Source of the DNA: Vitis vinifera
Lineage: Eukaryota > Streptophyta > Magnoliopsida > Vitales > Vitaceae
NCBI RefSeq assembly: GCF_030704535.1
Contig: NC_081819.1
Span: forward strand, 19,006,001-19,070,000
Direction: 5' to 3'
Length of the DNA: 64,000 nucleotides
The position numbers were made by a program, and so were the translations under genes. The notes beneath the pieces are model-generated. The model was given only the letters and a program-made list of their open reading frames with translations. It was not told the DNA's origin and searched no databases. Shown in pieces: positions 45,776 to 58,446 of the stretch (position 1 is its first letter; each line of letters starts with the position of its first letter).

Positions 45776-46790
45776 CTTGATTAACAAGCAAGATGATAAG
45801 AAAACCCTGAGAGTCCTCCTCCCGAATCAACCTGATTTTACATTGTGAACAACATTAGGGCATCGCTGAGAAAAATTCAAACAACCTCAATAGAACGAAT
45901 CCACAATCCAATCGTGCAAGACTCAACCTTCAAACACATTCCGAGTTTTCAAATTCAACTTCGAGTACATGCCAAAACCTTCCTACATGCGAATATATGC
46001 AAAAATCAAAATCATCAAAATCACCGAAGCTAATGGTATGCAAAAATTTTAACAAAAATGACCGCCAAACAAAACACGAATTATAGTCATGGGCCTTCAT
46101 CGAAACCCTAATGCATGAACAAAAGGAAAAATCACCAAAGCTAGAAGCATGCATAAATTCTAGTGAAAGAGACATTGGTGTAAGTAAAATTTCACACACA
46201 TACGAGCATACGAATGTATGAACAGGGAACACAGGGTATCTCGCCTGTGAAACACACGACACGCACAGTATATATAACTAAAATCATATATAAAATGACT
46301 GAAAATATTGAATCTAGTGTCAAAATCCACTTAACAAAAGAAAAAAAAAAATACAACCGATTTTACTGCTAAAAAAAGAAAAGAAAAGAAAAAGGGAGAT
46401 TCAAACAATGAAGCACAGATATCACAGAAACAAATACTTTCTAGGAAAAAGAAAAATCAAACAAATTGCATGACGGATAGATAAAAATAAAATAAAATAA
46501 ATTATTGATAAGAATAATCAAGAAATGCGACTAAAAAAAATTCAAAAAATTCTAATAAACGAATTCAAACCATTGAAAAACTAGTCGAAATGAAGAGGAA
46601 AAAATCTAATCAACAATCTTTTCTTTTTTTTTTGGTAGTGCAGAAAGCTTTAAAGAGAAAATTCTCGCAAAAGCTGTACAGGACACAATAAATCAGGGAA
46701 TCTTACCTTTGTTGTCCGCCAAAGGTGAAAGCCTCAGGCGCTCAGCAAAACCCTAGGCGGAGAAAATTAACGGCGAAGATATGCTATACA
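45776..46790 (-). other. Leader intron and 5' UTR of the At4g00755-like F-box gene
   Basis: Leader exon approximately 46770-46707, donor CAAAG|GTAAGA at 46706-46701. The intron extends to just above the ATG at 45775. Open frames inside have no recognised product. Confidence 0.5.
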
Positions 46791-48246
46791 CACAAATGGT
46801 GGTGAAATGGAAGGGCAAATGCAGAGCCTTTTATAAAAAAAAAAAAAAAAAAATCTAATTTTATTATTATTATTATTATTATTTGTTTTACTTTCAATTT
46901 TTATGGCTCTAAGGCACACTGTCCGTACGGTAACTCTCATTTTCTGCCTTCCCTGTGATAGACGAATCTGCCTGATGTAGTGATATAGGCGATTAAGCGA
47001 GGACTCACCGTAAGGGCATGAGGGCGCAGGCGGTGGATCTTTGGGTGGACCCAAATGTGGGAGGTAAAAGTGGCGTTGGTGCTCTGAAGGAAAGCCACCT
47101 CATTTACGTGCATGCCGATGGGCTCACACATTGCACTTTTCGGTTGTATTTGCTGCTTCGTCCTTCTTTTTTTTTTTTTTTTTCTATATTTTATTTCTTA
47201 CCATAAAAGGAAAAAAAAGCACATGCATATCAAAATTGTGTTTCTAGAGTATGACATTAAGTGCCACGATTTTAGGAATTTTTTAAGCTCACGTGTCACA
47301 CTTAACAATTCAAGTCACTTAAGGTTGTTAAGTCAATCCTTTCGCAATTTTAGCTTGTTATCTTCTACACAACTTGATACATTGGATAAACAATGAAGAT
47401 AATACTTAAAAGAAAAAGAAGTTTTGTAATGCACAAAAATATTTTAGGATAGTAGTGTTCGTGCCTTGATAAAATGAGATCACGTCTTATTTATAGGTAT
47501 CCAAGAAACTCTTTGGATCTTACGAAGGTTCTGTTTTACCTTAAAATTCTTTATACAAAGGTTATGTATAACATTTGTATAGAAGTATTTTTGGAATTTT
47601 TTAGAATGCCTCTCACACTTCCCTTATCTTTTATCTTGTATAAAAATGTACAGATATCTTTAAGTTTATCTAAAATCCTTGATTCCTCATATGTGGTTAG
47701 GAAAAAAAATGCTAAAAAGAAGATGATTTTCTCATGTTTAATTTCAACATGAAAAATAAGAAAGAAAATAAAATATAATTAAAATTAATTGTAAATTTAT
47801 ATATTTTAAAATTATTTAATCTTTTAATAGATGATGAAAAATAAAATAAGTGAAATGAGTTTGAAGTAACATATAAAATATTTTATTAATTTTTAATCTA
47901 TTTTTTATTTTTTATTTACTTTTTCTCTCATTTGATTTTTTCTCTTTATTTTCCTTTTTTCACATTTTTCGTCATATATTTTCGAGAATCAAACATAGCC
48001 CAAAGAAAAATTAAGATAAACAAGATTAAAATTAAGAGAACCAAACATAGCCTCATATTTTTTTATTGGATTTAAATTAGTTTTTAAGAAATGTATAAAT
48101 TTTTGTAAACTATTACTATTATTATTACTGTTATTATTATTATTATTATTCTTAAAAAAAACATCATAAACAGGATTAGAAAGGATGGGTTAAGGGTTAT
48201 CTCTCCTCTTATTATAAATGCTAACTTTTAGTGTTATTATCATTAT

Positions 48247-48405
48247 GTTGAGATATTAGGAATGCTTTCTTTATATCATTCTTTCCTTATATCATTTAGT
48301 GTTGAGATATTAGGAATGTTTAGATATTAGGAAAGTTGAGATATTATGAATATTGAGATATTAGGAATATTGAGATACTAGGAATATTGAGATATTAGGA
48401 ATATG
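48247..48405. repeat. Imperfect 17-bp tandem repeats (GAGATATTAGGAATATT)
   Basis: At least six units or variants: one near 48249, then a spacer, then a run from about 48303 to 48405 with single-base changes (TATTATGAATATT, TACTAGGAATATT). It is followed by a pair of similar phrases, CATTTGGTGTCATTCGAGAC and TGTTTGGTGACATTTGGGAC, near 48413 and 48468, which suggest a larger diverged duplication. Confidence 0.75.
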
Positions 48406-49231
48406 TATTACCCATTTGGTGTCATTCGAGACCTGATACCTCTGATACGAGTCGAGTGTGTATTGTCTGTTTGGTGACATTTGGGACTCATACCTTAAAT
48501 CATCTTAATTAAAATTAATTATTATCAATATTAGTATTATTATTCTTACACATATTCAAACTTGTTGTCCCAAATATAAGTGTTTAACGTATATTATCTT
48601 GTATTCCTTATTATAACCATTTCAGTTACCATATAAGCAATCTATATCTATAATTTAAAGGATGATTTTCGATTTGTTATGGAAAATAATTTAAATATAG
48701 TCTTAAACTTTTATTTTTTTATTCCTCCACTTTGAATTACCCAAAAATGGTTGTTAAATTCCAATCCATCTACTCTAGAAAAAATCTTTAAAATATCAAA
48801 ACCTCCTAATGATGAAAATTTTGTTGTGTCAAAATTAAAAAAAGAAAAAAAAGAAAGGAAATGGTTGCCATCATGGGCCAAACATTCTTCATGGGTCCCA
48901 TAACGAAAGGCCCAACTACCTTTCTAGCTTAAGAGGATATGTCTACCCTTCCACTTAATCCTATAGCCTTTGTAGAGGATCTAAAGGTCGCACTTGCGCC
49001 AACATTTCCGCTTACTCTTTTAAACTTTTTCCATCAAAAACCTCTTAAATGCTCCCAAACATATCTCTCTCACCTTATCAAGAAAATGATTGTATGGAGG
49101 AAAAAACATACTTAGTAAATACTTTTATGAGAATAAAGGAGATACATCAATGATTTGAAGATGAAGATAGAAGAGTAGGACAAACTATCGCTTGTTGGAA
49201 GGTAAGAAGGAAAAAGTGAATTTATAATTTA

Positions 49232-49346
49232 TTTGATAATGATTTAGAAATCGTTTTTAATATTTTTAATAGTTAAAAATTATTATTAAAATGTTGTTTT
49301 TAAGTTTAAGAAAAGTTAAAAACATTTTTTTAAATTACTATCAAAC
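49232..49346. repeat. Foldback MITE-like element, about 115 bp
   Basis: The left end TTTGATAATGATTTAGAAAT pairs with the reverse complement of the right end, TTTGATAGTAATTTAAAAAA, and both continue to a TGTTTTTAA-like inner stretch. No clear target-site duplication was identified. Probably non-autonomous and very AT-rich. Confidence 0.55.
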
Positions 49347-52235
49347 AAGTTCATAATAGGACGGTTAAATTAACAACTAAGTAGATGTATTTAACACTTA
49401 TTATAAGCTTTATTGTATACTTTTGCTCGATTGTTAAAACATATATTTGGGGTTTTTTTTTTAAAAACAACCATTTAAAGTGACTTTTTTTGTTATAAGA
49501 TTATGTTTTATTAAAAAAAAAAAAATTGAAACTATATTTAGTAAGTGCATTTTTTTAGCGCAAATTCAAAAAATACCCTTTGAAATTGACTTTAGTACAA
49601 ATTCAAAACTATAATTTGAAATTACGGTTTTTAATTTCTATAGAAGACGATACTTTCAAAATATAGCTTTAAACTAATTTTAAAAAACAAATGAATAGCT
49701 TTCAATAGTTATTTAAAAAAGATCTAAAATATAGAGAATTGGATTTTTTTTATTTATCATTATATCTAATTATGTAAGTTTATATTATTGTCTAAATTAT
49801 TTCTAATTTTTCAAAGTAAAAAAACATGCTTTTATCCCCTTCAACTACCTTTATGTACCAAAAATTCTCAACTTGGGTTCACTTTCATTCCCTTCTTTTC
49901 CTTTTCCTTTTATTGATACATTTTCTTCTCGAAAAATTTGAGAAAAATGTAAAAGAGAAAAAAAAAGTATAAAAACAAGAAAAGATGAAGGAAAAAAAAA
50001 ACGAATAAATTATTTTTATATGTTATTTGAAATTCATTTTATTTATTTTAATTTATCAATATAAAAATTAAATAATTTAAAAATATATAATATTTTTAAT
50101 TATATTTAATTTTCTTGAATATTCTTCATAGAAATATTCAAATATAAAAATTAATTTCCTTGACATATTTTTTTTTTCTCCTTGATACCTTTTGAGAAAC
50201 AAACATATAAAAATAATGGTCAAAGTAGTCTTTGAACCCACGTTATTAGCCTTTTCTACCTATATAATCATCATTATTCGTCAGGGTTTCTATTTTTTAT
50301 TTTAGAGTAAAAATTCATAATTGGTGACTATGATTTTAAGGATTTTAAAAGTTATAGAAATAACCTTAAAATCACAATCACGGATCACAATTTTACAATT
50401 TTCTTTAAAACTATTTCTATTAATTATGATTTCAAAAATATTTTTAAATTATAATTAATAGTTGTAGTTCAAAATAAAATTATAAAATCATGGTTCATGA
50501 CTATGATTTTACTTTTAAAGATATTTATGAAACTTTTACAACACCATCGTCATATTTTATACTAAAAAACACTCTAGAGTAAAAAAGATTACTTTTTGAG
50601 TGGGACAGTATTACTAGTTTGGACTTAAACTCAGCATATAACCTTAAAAGAGTCCTGACTTCACGACCATGTGGATGATGAACACGCTCGGCCTTGCAGC
50701 TCTCCCATCATTGACTACGTGGCCAAGCGTCATTGCTGGCTTAGCGTTACGCCATAGCTGCACAATGAGCTGTTCATTTTTTTTTTCTTTCTTAAAATGA
50801 AGAGAAGCAAAAAAAGTTAAGAGTTGGAATTAGATCTTCGAATGGGTCTGCTAGCTGGATGCATCAGAGTGGTACTAACTATATTATCCTCAAGAAGAAA
50901 TACATATTCATCTCTTTGTATACTGTCTAGCTTTTCAGTTTTGGACGCCTCCTCCCTCCATATCTAACTTTCAAAGTTTGAACCTCTTCTTCATCTACAA
51001 CCGACTAGGACTTGGCTTTGGTATGATGTGTTTTGGAATATGATTCTGCTAATGCAGCCGAAAAAATTCTTTATTCAATGCATGTAAAATAATATTTTTA
51101 GGATCAAAATAAATTAATTATTGATTTATTGATATATAAATATTTATTAATTTAAAAATAGTATTGTTTTTCTATATAATAGACATGTATGACTTATAAA
51201 TTCAAAACCAATGGATGTGGTCAAAGGTATTAACTTCAAAGCTTATGAAACATGGTGTCGAAATTTAGAGCCTTAAAAGATTAAACAATATAATGCCTTC
51301 GAGAAAGAGTTGAATTAAGAAAAATAAAACTTAAAAAAAAATTAGTCAATACCGCATTAGAATATATATATATATATATATAAATTTTAAAATAAATATT
51401 ATTTTATGTATTTATCAAAAAATTAAACACTCGTTAAATTTGTGAAAAAAAAAAATTATACTAAAATGATTAATAACATTTATTTGTTTCAGAAATCTTG
51501 ATTTCTATGGGCAGTTTCAATGTTCATATGCTGGCAATGGATAGTTAGGGGTGAGATTTCAAAATAAACAATGTCATATGGAAGGAAAGTTAGATTGAAA
51601 ATCCCAAAGTTGGCTTCAGACCCCCTACAATTATTTTTTTGTTGAGCATTCAGGGCTTGGTTTTTTCTCATGTCTGCATACAGTTCATCTCCAACACTTC
51701 CCGAACACCTTTGGTCAATAAACTTGTACTTGGAAAGTACTGTCCGAGGCAAAACCCCACTCCCCTCACATGCCTGTGTCATAGTTTTTCCACATTTGCA
51801 AGTGACCTAGACGGCTAGACCTCGAATGGTATGCTATTAACTAATTGTTCATGCACCATGGTGTCAATAGAGAAATAGAAAGAGACATCTGAACCACAAG
51901 GGCTTCCATAAATATAAAAGAATATCTATACACAAAGTTGCCACAAACTTGGAAGGGAAAAAGGCTTCCACATCTCACACTCTCTTATCACTTCAAACCA
52001 CCCAATACAATGGCTTATGTTTCTAGGGATTTATATACAGCCAACATTTTATTGGTTTGACAGCAGAGGGAAGAACCAATCAAACTAGACAGTCTCCAAA
52101 ACAAATCAAAATTAGAAGGGAAAAGAATATCCACATCACTTGAAAAACATCATGCCCCAAGAGCCAAACTGTATTGAATTTTGCTTTGGATCCTCTTTGG
52201 ACTCTTGCTCTTCTACATTTTACAGTTCTTAGTGC

Positions 52236-55200
52236 CTACAAATGTTGTCTAACCTCTTTGCCTATACTCCAGGGGCATATCAAAACAGAGTCTACACAGA
52301 CACCACCTTTTGTGTGAGTACAATCAATCTGTGTTGCTGAAAATTTGACCTTCATTGCTGTATCACCCTGCTCAACCACAAAATCTCCTACATGGTGATG
52401 GATCCAGTTTCCGGGATTTTCTAAATAGCACTTGGATACAGCATGTTGACCTTCTGATGTTGTTAGCTGGAACTTTACAGGTTTTATGTCCCAACCATGG
52501 ATGTGTTCAGGATTACAGACACGGCGGCCCAGTCTCTTAGATGCCCTGCCAAGATGCAGTCTGAAGAACAGGCTATACGTTCCAGGGGGAAATCGGAATT
52601 CAAATTCTCCATCTACTTCAAACCACCAGGTCTGTTGAAGATATGCAACCGTCTGGAATCTGCATCCAAGAAAGTGGCACAATAAATCAAACATCTGGTT
52701 CCATGTCCCATTTGACAAATCTCTGAACACAGGAAACAAATTTTCATTGCTTAAGCATATGCAGTAACTTTCCCGATTTTTGGCCCTAAGTCTTGAGGGA
52801 TAATAACTCAGAGAACAAAAGAAAAGAACTGTCCATCAGTTGACAACAGAGCAAAGAAATCAAGGAGAATGGATAAAACAAAATCTCAGCAATCATTTTC
52901 TCAACCAGAGACAACTTACAAATCAGTAAGCTTAGAATTCGAATCAGTCTCAAGCAAGCGAGTGTTTGTACTAATCATAACTTAACATGCTGAACACGAA
53001 CACTAACAAGGAGCACCGATCAATTTCCATGACAATCATTTATTTGACAATATTTTTATATCATTTTCTTTTCAATGCAATATTTTTATGATAGAATAAT
53101 AAAACACTAGCAATGAAGGTCCTACTTCCATTTGAAACACACTAACACCATATCATATAGTAAAGGATCATCCAGGCTGAAAATGGATAACGATATTAAA
53201 ATAAAAAAATTCAGTAGTGAAAGAAAAAACAAAATCTAAAATAAGAAAATGACTTAGCAAAGCCTTTTAAAACCATAGATCATTTACTACATAAATCTAT
53301 GAACTTATAGGGAAATAATGCTGACACTAATCTTTCTCAGCATTTACATCCTAAAATGCTACATATTGATCACAAACTTGATGATATATTGGCTTAGGAA
53401 AATCTCATATCCGTTACTGTATTTACAAAATCTTGATTTCTAAAGTGATTGTCACTTGATATCATAAGTTCAAATCCAATCCATTAGAATTAGTATACAT
53501 GGTTCAACAGTGAAGGCTTCAAAATTTGGCTAGATGTACTATTGAATATACTATAGCTCATAAACTAAAAGAAACTTGGCCTGCTGGGCACAGTTGTGGC
53601 TTCTAGCGAAAAAACCTTCTTTGAAAAATTCTTCATAAAGAAGAGGTTTCTATTCAATATGAAAATAAAAAAATAAAAAAAATTGCAATCTCTAAATCAT
53701 CTCATCCTAAATTATACTGAAAAGAACTTTTAGACATCAAACTTCTGTTTTAAAGCCCCTAGTTTGTAATCAAGTATTTTCAAAAACACTTTTAATAGTT
53801 AGATCAGAGCTTCTAATGACCTGTTTGATAGCTTTTGAGAAGGCAAAAACTCCTTTTTAAGCTCAACAGAAGCTTCAGCATCTGTTTGAGTAATTTTGTT
53901 AAAAAAGCTTATAGCTTTAGAAAAAAAAAATGAATGTGGAAGCCAGCAAAATGTTACTTCTTTTAAAATCTCTATTTTGGCTTTATACACAAATCTACTC
54001 CATGATTAATGAATATGATATATGATTTTGTCTTCAATTTCAGCTTCTAGCTAAGATGAAAAAACAAAAGCTATCCCAAATAGGAACAACAAAAAGCAGT
54101 GTCAACAGCAGCTCAGGGAAGGGTAAAAATTGGTCTAGAACAACAATAGAACTGAATCAAGTCATAATAAAACTGGTCTTGACACAATATAAAACAAATA
54201 AAGCTACTTTATTTTTTTTCCCACCTCAAAATCCAGAGATAAGGATGATTTACTTGTCTCAAACACATCAAATACTACTAATTCGATTCCAAGGCTCAAA
54301 ATTGGTTAGGCAAGCCATTAAAGGAATTCAATCTCTAGGGTTTTGTGCCTTATCACACAATAAGAACCTTAAAAGAACGTTTCAATTCCAATTTTGGAAC
54401 AAAAACCTATGTTGTGACAGATTTCTCACCTTGATTCCTCAGTTGGAATGTGATTCCAGTATCTTCGGTCATCGATGCCAGTAATTGTTAGTGCTTTTGA
54501 TGAAATTGAAAAACAAACACCACCTGTTCTCTTATCCAGCCAAACTTCCTGAAATCGACCCAAAAAATCCCCGATCAATCAATAAAATTGAAACAAAATA
54601 CAGCAAAAATTCTTACACAGAAAATATGTTTTCTTTCATTTCAAAAAGCAGAGCTCTGAACTCCAGTCAAAATGAAAGCAAGGAAACATTTTGAGAATCT
54701 GGCAAAAATTAAGAAAACAACGGTTAAATCTTATTTTCACTGTCTTGTTTTCTACTTTAATTTTTTTTTTCTTTGTAAACAAACAAGATTTGGAAGAGAA
54801 CTTTCTGGAAACAAATTCTGCAAAAGCGTTATCCAAAAACAAAATTTTGTGAGTACCAACTCCAAAATACATTTTCATCATCAATTTTCACAATCTTTAT
54901 TTCTAGAAAACAGAAAAAACACTATTTGAAAAAAATAAAAAACCTAAAATGAGAACAAATCGAGGGAGAGGTACCTTGGTGCCACCATCAAACGGATTAG
55001 GTCTACACAGCCTCGCATAAATGCCTTTCTTCCTCAAATTCATTGAAAACTCATCAAAAATCTTCAACTCCTGAATCAAAGACCGGTAATTTGGAGGCAA
55101 CTTCGCTTCCCAGATGAAATCAGCAGCGGAGGCCCCGCGAAAGGCGCGGTTTAACCGCGCCAATTTGCAAATCTCCGGCGGATCAAGGTTCATCAGAACC

Positions 55201-55301
55201 AACGCCAAACAGCTCTCGGGAATGTCTCCAAGTTTGGGCCTAGACGGCGGATTGTTGTCACCGTCGGTGTCGGCGTCAATGCCGGAGATGTTGGCACCCA
55301 T
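52236..55301 (-). CDS. PP2-A13: F-box protein PP2-A13-like
   Basis: Three exons on the minus strand: 55301-54975, 54548-54430 and 52659-52236. They give 289 residues with matching phases. It starts MGANISG, a conserved N-terminus that could be N-myristoylated (Gly2). The F-box is at about residues 24-70 ([35 protein letters not shown]). The C-terminal phloem-protein-2 domain runs from about 110 to 285 ([78 protein letters not shown], then [10 protein letters not shown] and [10 protein letters not shown]). PP2 domains can bind glycans, so the protein may present glycoprotein or other targets to an SCF ubiquitin ligase. The gene is apparently intact and of normal length for the family. Confidence 0.97.
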
Positions 55302-55421
55302 TGATGACTGGAATTGAAACCTAGGGGTGCGAAATTGAAGAAATAGCGGGGAGTTTCAGAAAGAGAAAATGTCTGAAATTCGGATGGGGCGGTTGATCAT
55401 GTATACGGACACGTACGATCC

Positions 55422-55435
55422 AACGACGTCGTTTT
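55422..55435. promoter_or_regulatory. CGACGTCG palindrome upstream of the PP2-type F-box gene
   Basis: AACGACGTCGTT is a perfect 12-bp palindrome followed by TT, 121 bp upstream of the ATG at 55301 on the minus strand. It resembles the inverted motif pair of the RS40-like promoter. A bZIP-type ACGT core lies in its centre. Regulatory role inferred. Confidence 0.45.
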
Positions 55436-55982
55436 GTGGAGAGGAAAAGTAGAGATAGAAGGAGAGTGTTTGGTTTTTCCGTTTCTGAGTTGGTGTTGTT
55501 GAAGGCTTGAAGCCTTGAGTCCTTGATGGTGATCTTATCCGGTACAATGTTTTGAGAGAAACCCTTTTCCTAAACGCTTTCAGGCGCGTGACGGACACGC
55601 ACGCTCAATTTTATTACTATAAACTTTTTTAAAAATATATATAAAAAGTCAAATTATTTGACCCAAAAAATATTGTAAATTTAATAATTATATAGTTAAA
55701 TAATTCTAAAAATACCAACAAATTATTCTACATATCAGCATGGAAGAGAGCCTAATGTGGAAAATTCATTTGGTGGTGAAGGAGCGTGTGTCACACGCGA
55801 TATGTGTGAGAGGTGAGTAGCCCACTTGTATTTTGTTTGCTCACAACCTCCCTCTTACCATTTGCCACTTTGGGTTTCCATTTTCATTTTTTAAATTCAA
55901 TTATCCAATAATAATCGGATAAGACTGACAAACAGAGTAAAGGTTGCTCTTCTAAATATAGATTGAAATATGATTTAATTGG

Positions 55983-56292
55983 TTGGTAATTGTTTTAAAA
56001 AACTGTTTTTTTTTAATGTTTTATAATAAAAAAAATGGTGTTTTTGAATAATATCTTTTAATTATTTTCTGATGATTATTTTAAAAAATAATTATGTAAA
56101 TATATAAAATAATTAAAAATAAAATTTTAGACATAAAAATAAATTTTAAAATATTTAAAACAGATTAAAAGCATTTTAGATTTTCAAACATATTTTTGTT
56201 TTATAAAAATTAAAAAACATTTTTCAAAAACTATTTTTAATAACGATTCTTAAAAACAATTTTTAGAACTATTTTCTAAAACAATTATCAAA
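55983..56292. repeat. Foldback MITE-like element, about 310 bp
   Basis: The left end TTGGTAATTGTTTTAAAAAA pairs with the reverse complement of the right end, TTTGATAATTGTTTTAGAAA. The interior resembles 3076-3270. No coding capacity. Assigned to a hAT-like type only by its short imperfect terminal repeats, so the superfamily is uncertain. Confidence 0.55.
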
Positions 56293-56443
56293 TAGTTCTT
56301 ATATTTTTTTTTCTTTATTTTTTTTATCAATGGTTTTTTTTTTTTTTTTTGAACTTTGACACCTAATTTCCTTTTTCATTTGTTAAATAAAGACATATTA
56401 CACTACCTAAACCCATATAAAAATTGAGGTTTAATTACAAGTA

Positions 56444-56551
56444 CATTTGACAGTGATCAAGTGTTTATAATATTTCTAATATTTAAAAAATTAAAAAATT
56501 TGAAAGGCCAAAAACACTTAACAAAATCACTACCAAACACATTAGACATCT
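56444..56551. repeat. Foldback MITE-like element, about 108 bp
   Basis: The left end TTTGACAGTGATCAAGTGTTT pattern is matched by the reverse complement of the right end (TTTGGTAGTGATTTTGTTAA, then GTGTTT). The right-end phrase AAAACACTT...AAATCACT also occurs at about 15617-15645 in the RS40-like leader intron. Confidence 0.55.
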
Positions 56552-58000
56552 TCTTCTCCCCTCATCATCCATGACGATTTGTTATCGGGTCAAATCCATT
56601 ATTAAAATTTATTATGTAAATTATATTTAATAAAGTACTCATCTATATTAAAAAAAATCCCAAGATACCACTTCTAGATTTCTTATTACACAAATCAAAG
56701 GGTCCAACCCTCCACTTTTACCTTAAAATTATTTTCTTTTTGGTTTCCCAACTCCCAAACAAAAAAAATTGCTATTTTTTTTCCCTCAACTTTCACCTAA
56801 ACCATTACTTTTGCAAATTAAAACAAACCAAAAGCAACAACAACAATCTAATATAAGTATAAGAAATTGTGCTTGTCTCTTGTACATCATTTTCATGCTT
56901 GCAATGATTCTCCACTTGCATTCAAGCTTATGGTGGGATTAGGGTTAATAATGAACTAAAATCCAACCTCCCTAATTGGAGCTGAGTCAGCACATCATAT
57001 AGGCCATGTGTCGACTCGGCGGCCGCCAGCTTGGACAGAGAGGTGTGGATCATTATCCATTTTAATAGTTTGTTTATGGGTGATTAACTTTTTTAATGTA
57101 GTTTGATGTGAGGTCTTAACCAAGTTGTAATGGTATTGATTAAGGGGATTATAAAATGAGGACTTTACCAAACAATGGGACAGATCATCAGGTGAGATCC
57201 CAAATTAGGAAAGTCCCAATGGCAGGCACCCTGCCATCTGTGGTATTTATTATTTGTAAGTTTTCAATTTATAGTCTTTAACAAAAGTGCTCTCTCAAAG
57301 ATATTTAAAACCTCATCAATGACTTGGATTATCAATAACATAGGATTAGAGGAAGTCAATGGATTAGGGGTGTGTTAGCAGCTGCATGGAAGTTTACGAA
57401 ATGGCATCTCAAGATTTGGAAAATATTAAGTTGTCGAATCAATACTTACTAAACTTTAAACCCGGGTTAAGGTCGTTGGAAATATATGATAAAATATGAA
57501 CTTTGTTGAATACGGGTAAGATGTTGTGGTACCAAAATGAAATAATTATCTTATCTATAATACAAAAGAATGAGACGTAGGTATAAAATAATGGTATTTG
57601 AGTTGCCCATATGGTACTATTTGATTGACGATATCTTTCTATAAGTATTAAAAAAGCATATTTCTAAATTGTGCCGCCCTTCTATATTAACATGTTGATT
57701 CCATTTGGAGATGATACTAACACGATAGGATGAAATTATTTGATTTTTATGAAAGGATGATCAATTATTTGTTAGATTAATTTTTGTAATTAATCTATAA
57801 TTTGGGCCACACATGTAAATAATTAAAATGTGTGTGCTATCATTTAATTAAGCCTAAATATAGTGATCTAATTAATAATTGATTAATTGGCTTAAGGGTA
57901 TAATTGTCATGAGATTATTGTGTAGATACCATTAGACAATTATTATTTCTATGAGGGGCAGAAATATAATTGTGATAAAATTAAAACTGCCCTAGCAGTT

Positions 58001-58008
58001 TATAAATA
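58001..58008 (+). promoter_or_regulatory. TATA box of the 5' LTR
   Basis: TATAAATA at 58001-58008, so transcription is expected to start near 58030-58035. The 3' LTR has TATAGATA at the same place (63771-63778), its only seen difference. Confidence 0.75.
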
Positions 58009-58200
58009 GGGTTATGGTCCCCATTCTACGACTACGCATTCCAATTTCTGAAAATCCTCTCAGAGAGAAATTGACACAGAATCTAGTGGCTAGAATTGGA
58101 AGACCATCTCAAAGGGTTTTTTTTCCTATAAGGTTTCTCCTTCAATGGATTCAGGTATGCTTCCGCTATTATTTTTCTACTCATTGTTTTTAATCAGGAG

Positions 58201-58417
58201 ATTCCAGTGTATATATAAATTAGGGTATTCACCTTGTTAAATATTTCAGTACATATGTAGTTAGGGTATTCACCCTATTAAATATTCCAGTACATATGTA
58301 GTTAGGGTATTCACCCAGTTAACTATTCCAGTATATATGAAATCAGGGTATTCATATTTGGTTGATTTTAACAAGACTATTCCAGTATATATGAAATCAG
58401 GGTATTCTTCTTTATTG
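58201..58417 (+). repeat. 41-bp tandem repeats within the LTR
   Basis: Units begin ATTCCAGT (or ATTTCAGT) at 58201, 58243, 58284, 58325 and 58379. Each has a TATAT-like stretch and then AGGGTATTC. Spacings are 42, 41, 41 and 54. At least the first unit is also present at the end of the window in the 3' LTR. Confidence 0.93.
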
Positions 58418-58434
58418 GATGGTCGTAACAAGTG

Positions 58435-58446
58435 GTATCAGAGCCT
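58435..58446 (+). other. Primer-binding site for initiator tRNA-Met
   Basis: TGGTATCAGAGC, the standard sequence complementary to the 3' end of plant initiator methionine tRNA, two bases after the LTR end. Confidence 0.95.

Larger units (their letters stand above)
46791..52235. other. Intergenic region, no gene recognised
   Basis: 46821-46882 has an A run and (TTA)n. 47100-47760 is mixed, with a TATA-like TTATTTATAGG near 47490. 47760-50600 is AT-rich with (ATT)n at 48115-48150, the 17-bp repeat at 48247-48405 and a foldback element at 49232-49346. 50600-51050 is more balanced. 51489-51782 holds an unassigned minus-strand frame of 97 codons. The right end is the 3' UTR of the PP2-type F-box gene. 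Confidence 0.45.
55436..57769. other. Intergenic region between the PP2-type F-box gene and the Copia element
   Basis: AT-rich, with two foldback MITE-like elements (55983-56292 and 56444-56551). The remaining DNA has no recognised gene. 57765-57769 (TTATT) is the left half of the expected 5-bp target-site duplication of the retrotransposon. Confidence 0.5.
57770..58432 (+). repeat. 5' LTR, 663 bp
   Basis: Begins TGTTAGATTAA and ends GGTCGTAACA, with 5-bp terminal inverted repeats TGTTA/TAACA and the usual TG...CA ends. The end was fixed by the primer-binding site two bases downstream. It contains a TATA box at 58001 and, in its right third, five tandem units. An ATG at 58145 followed by a splice donor at 58155 lies in the transcribed part. 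Confidence 0.95.

Noticed and set aside
47230-47760. Possible solo LTR
   Set aside because: A TATA-like box and moderate composition suggested it, but no TG...CA ends, terminal repeats or target-site duplication could be fixed.
51489-51782. 97-codon minus-strand frame starting with ATG
   Set aside because: Plausible composition but no recognised domain; lies 450 bp downstream of the PP2-type F-box gene. Could be a small gene, but nothing supports it beyond being open.
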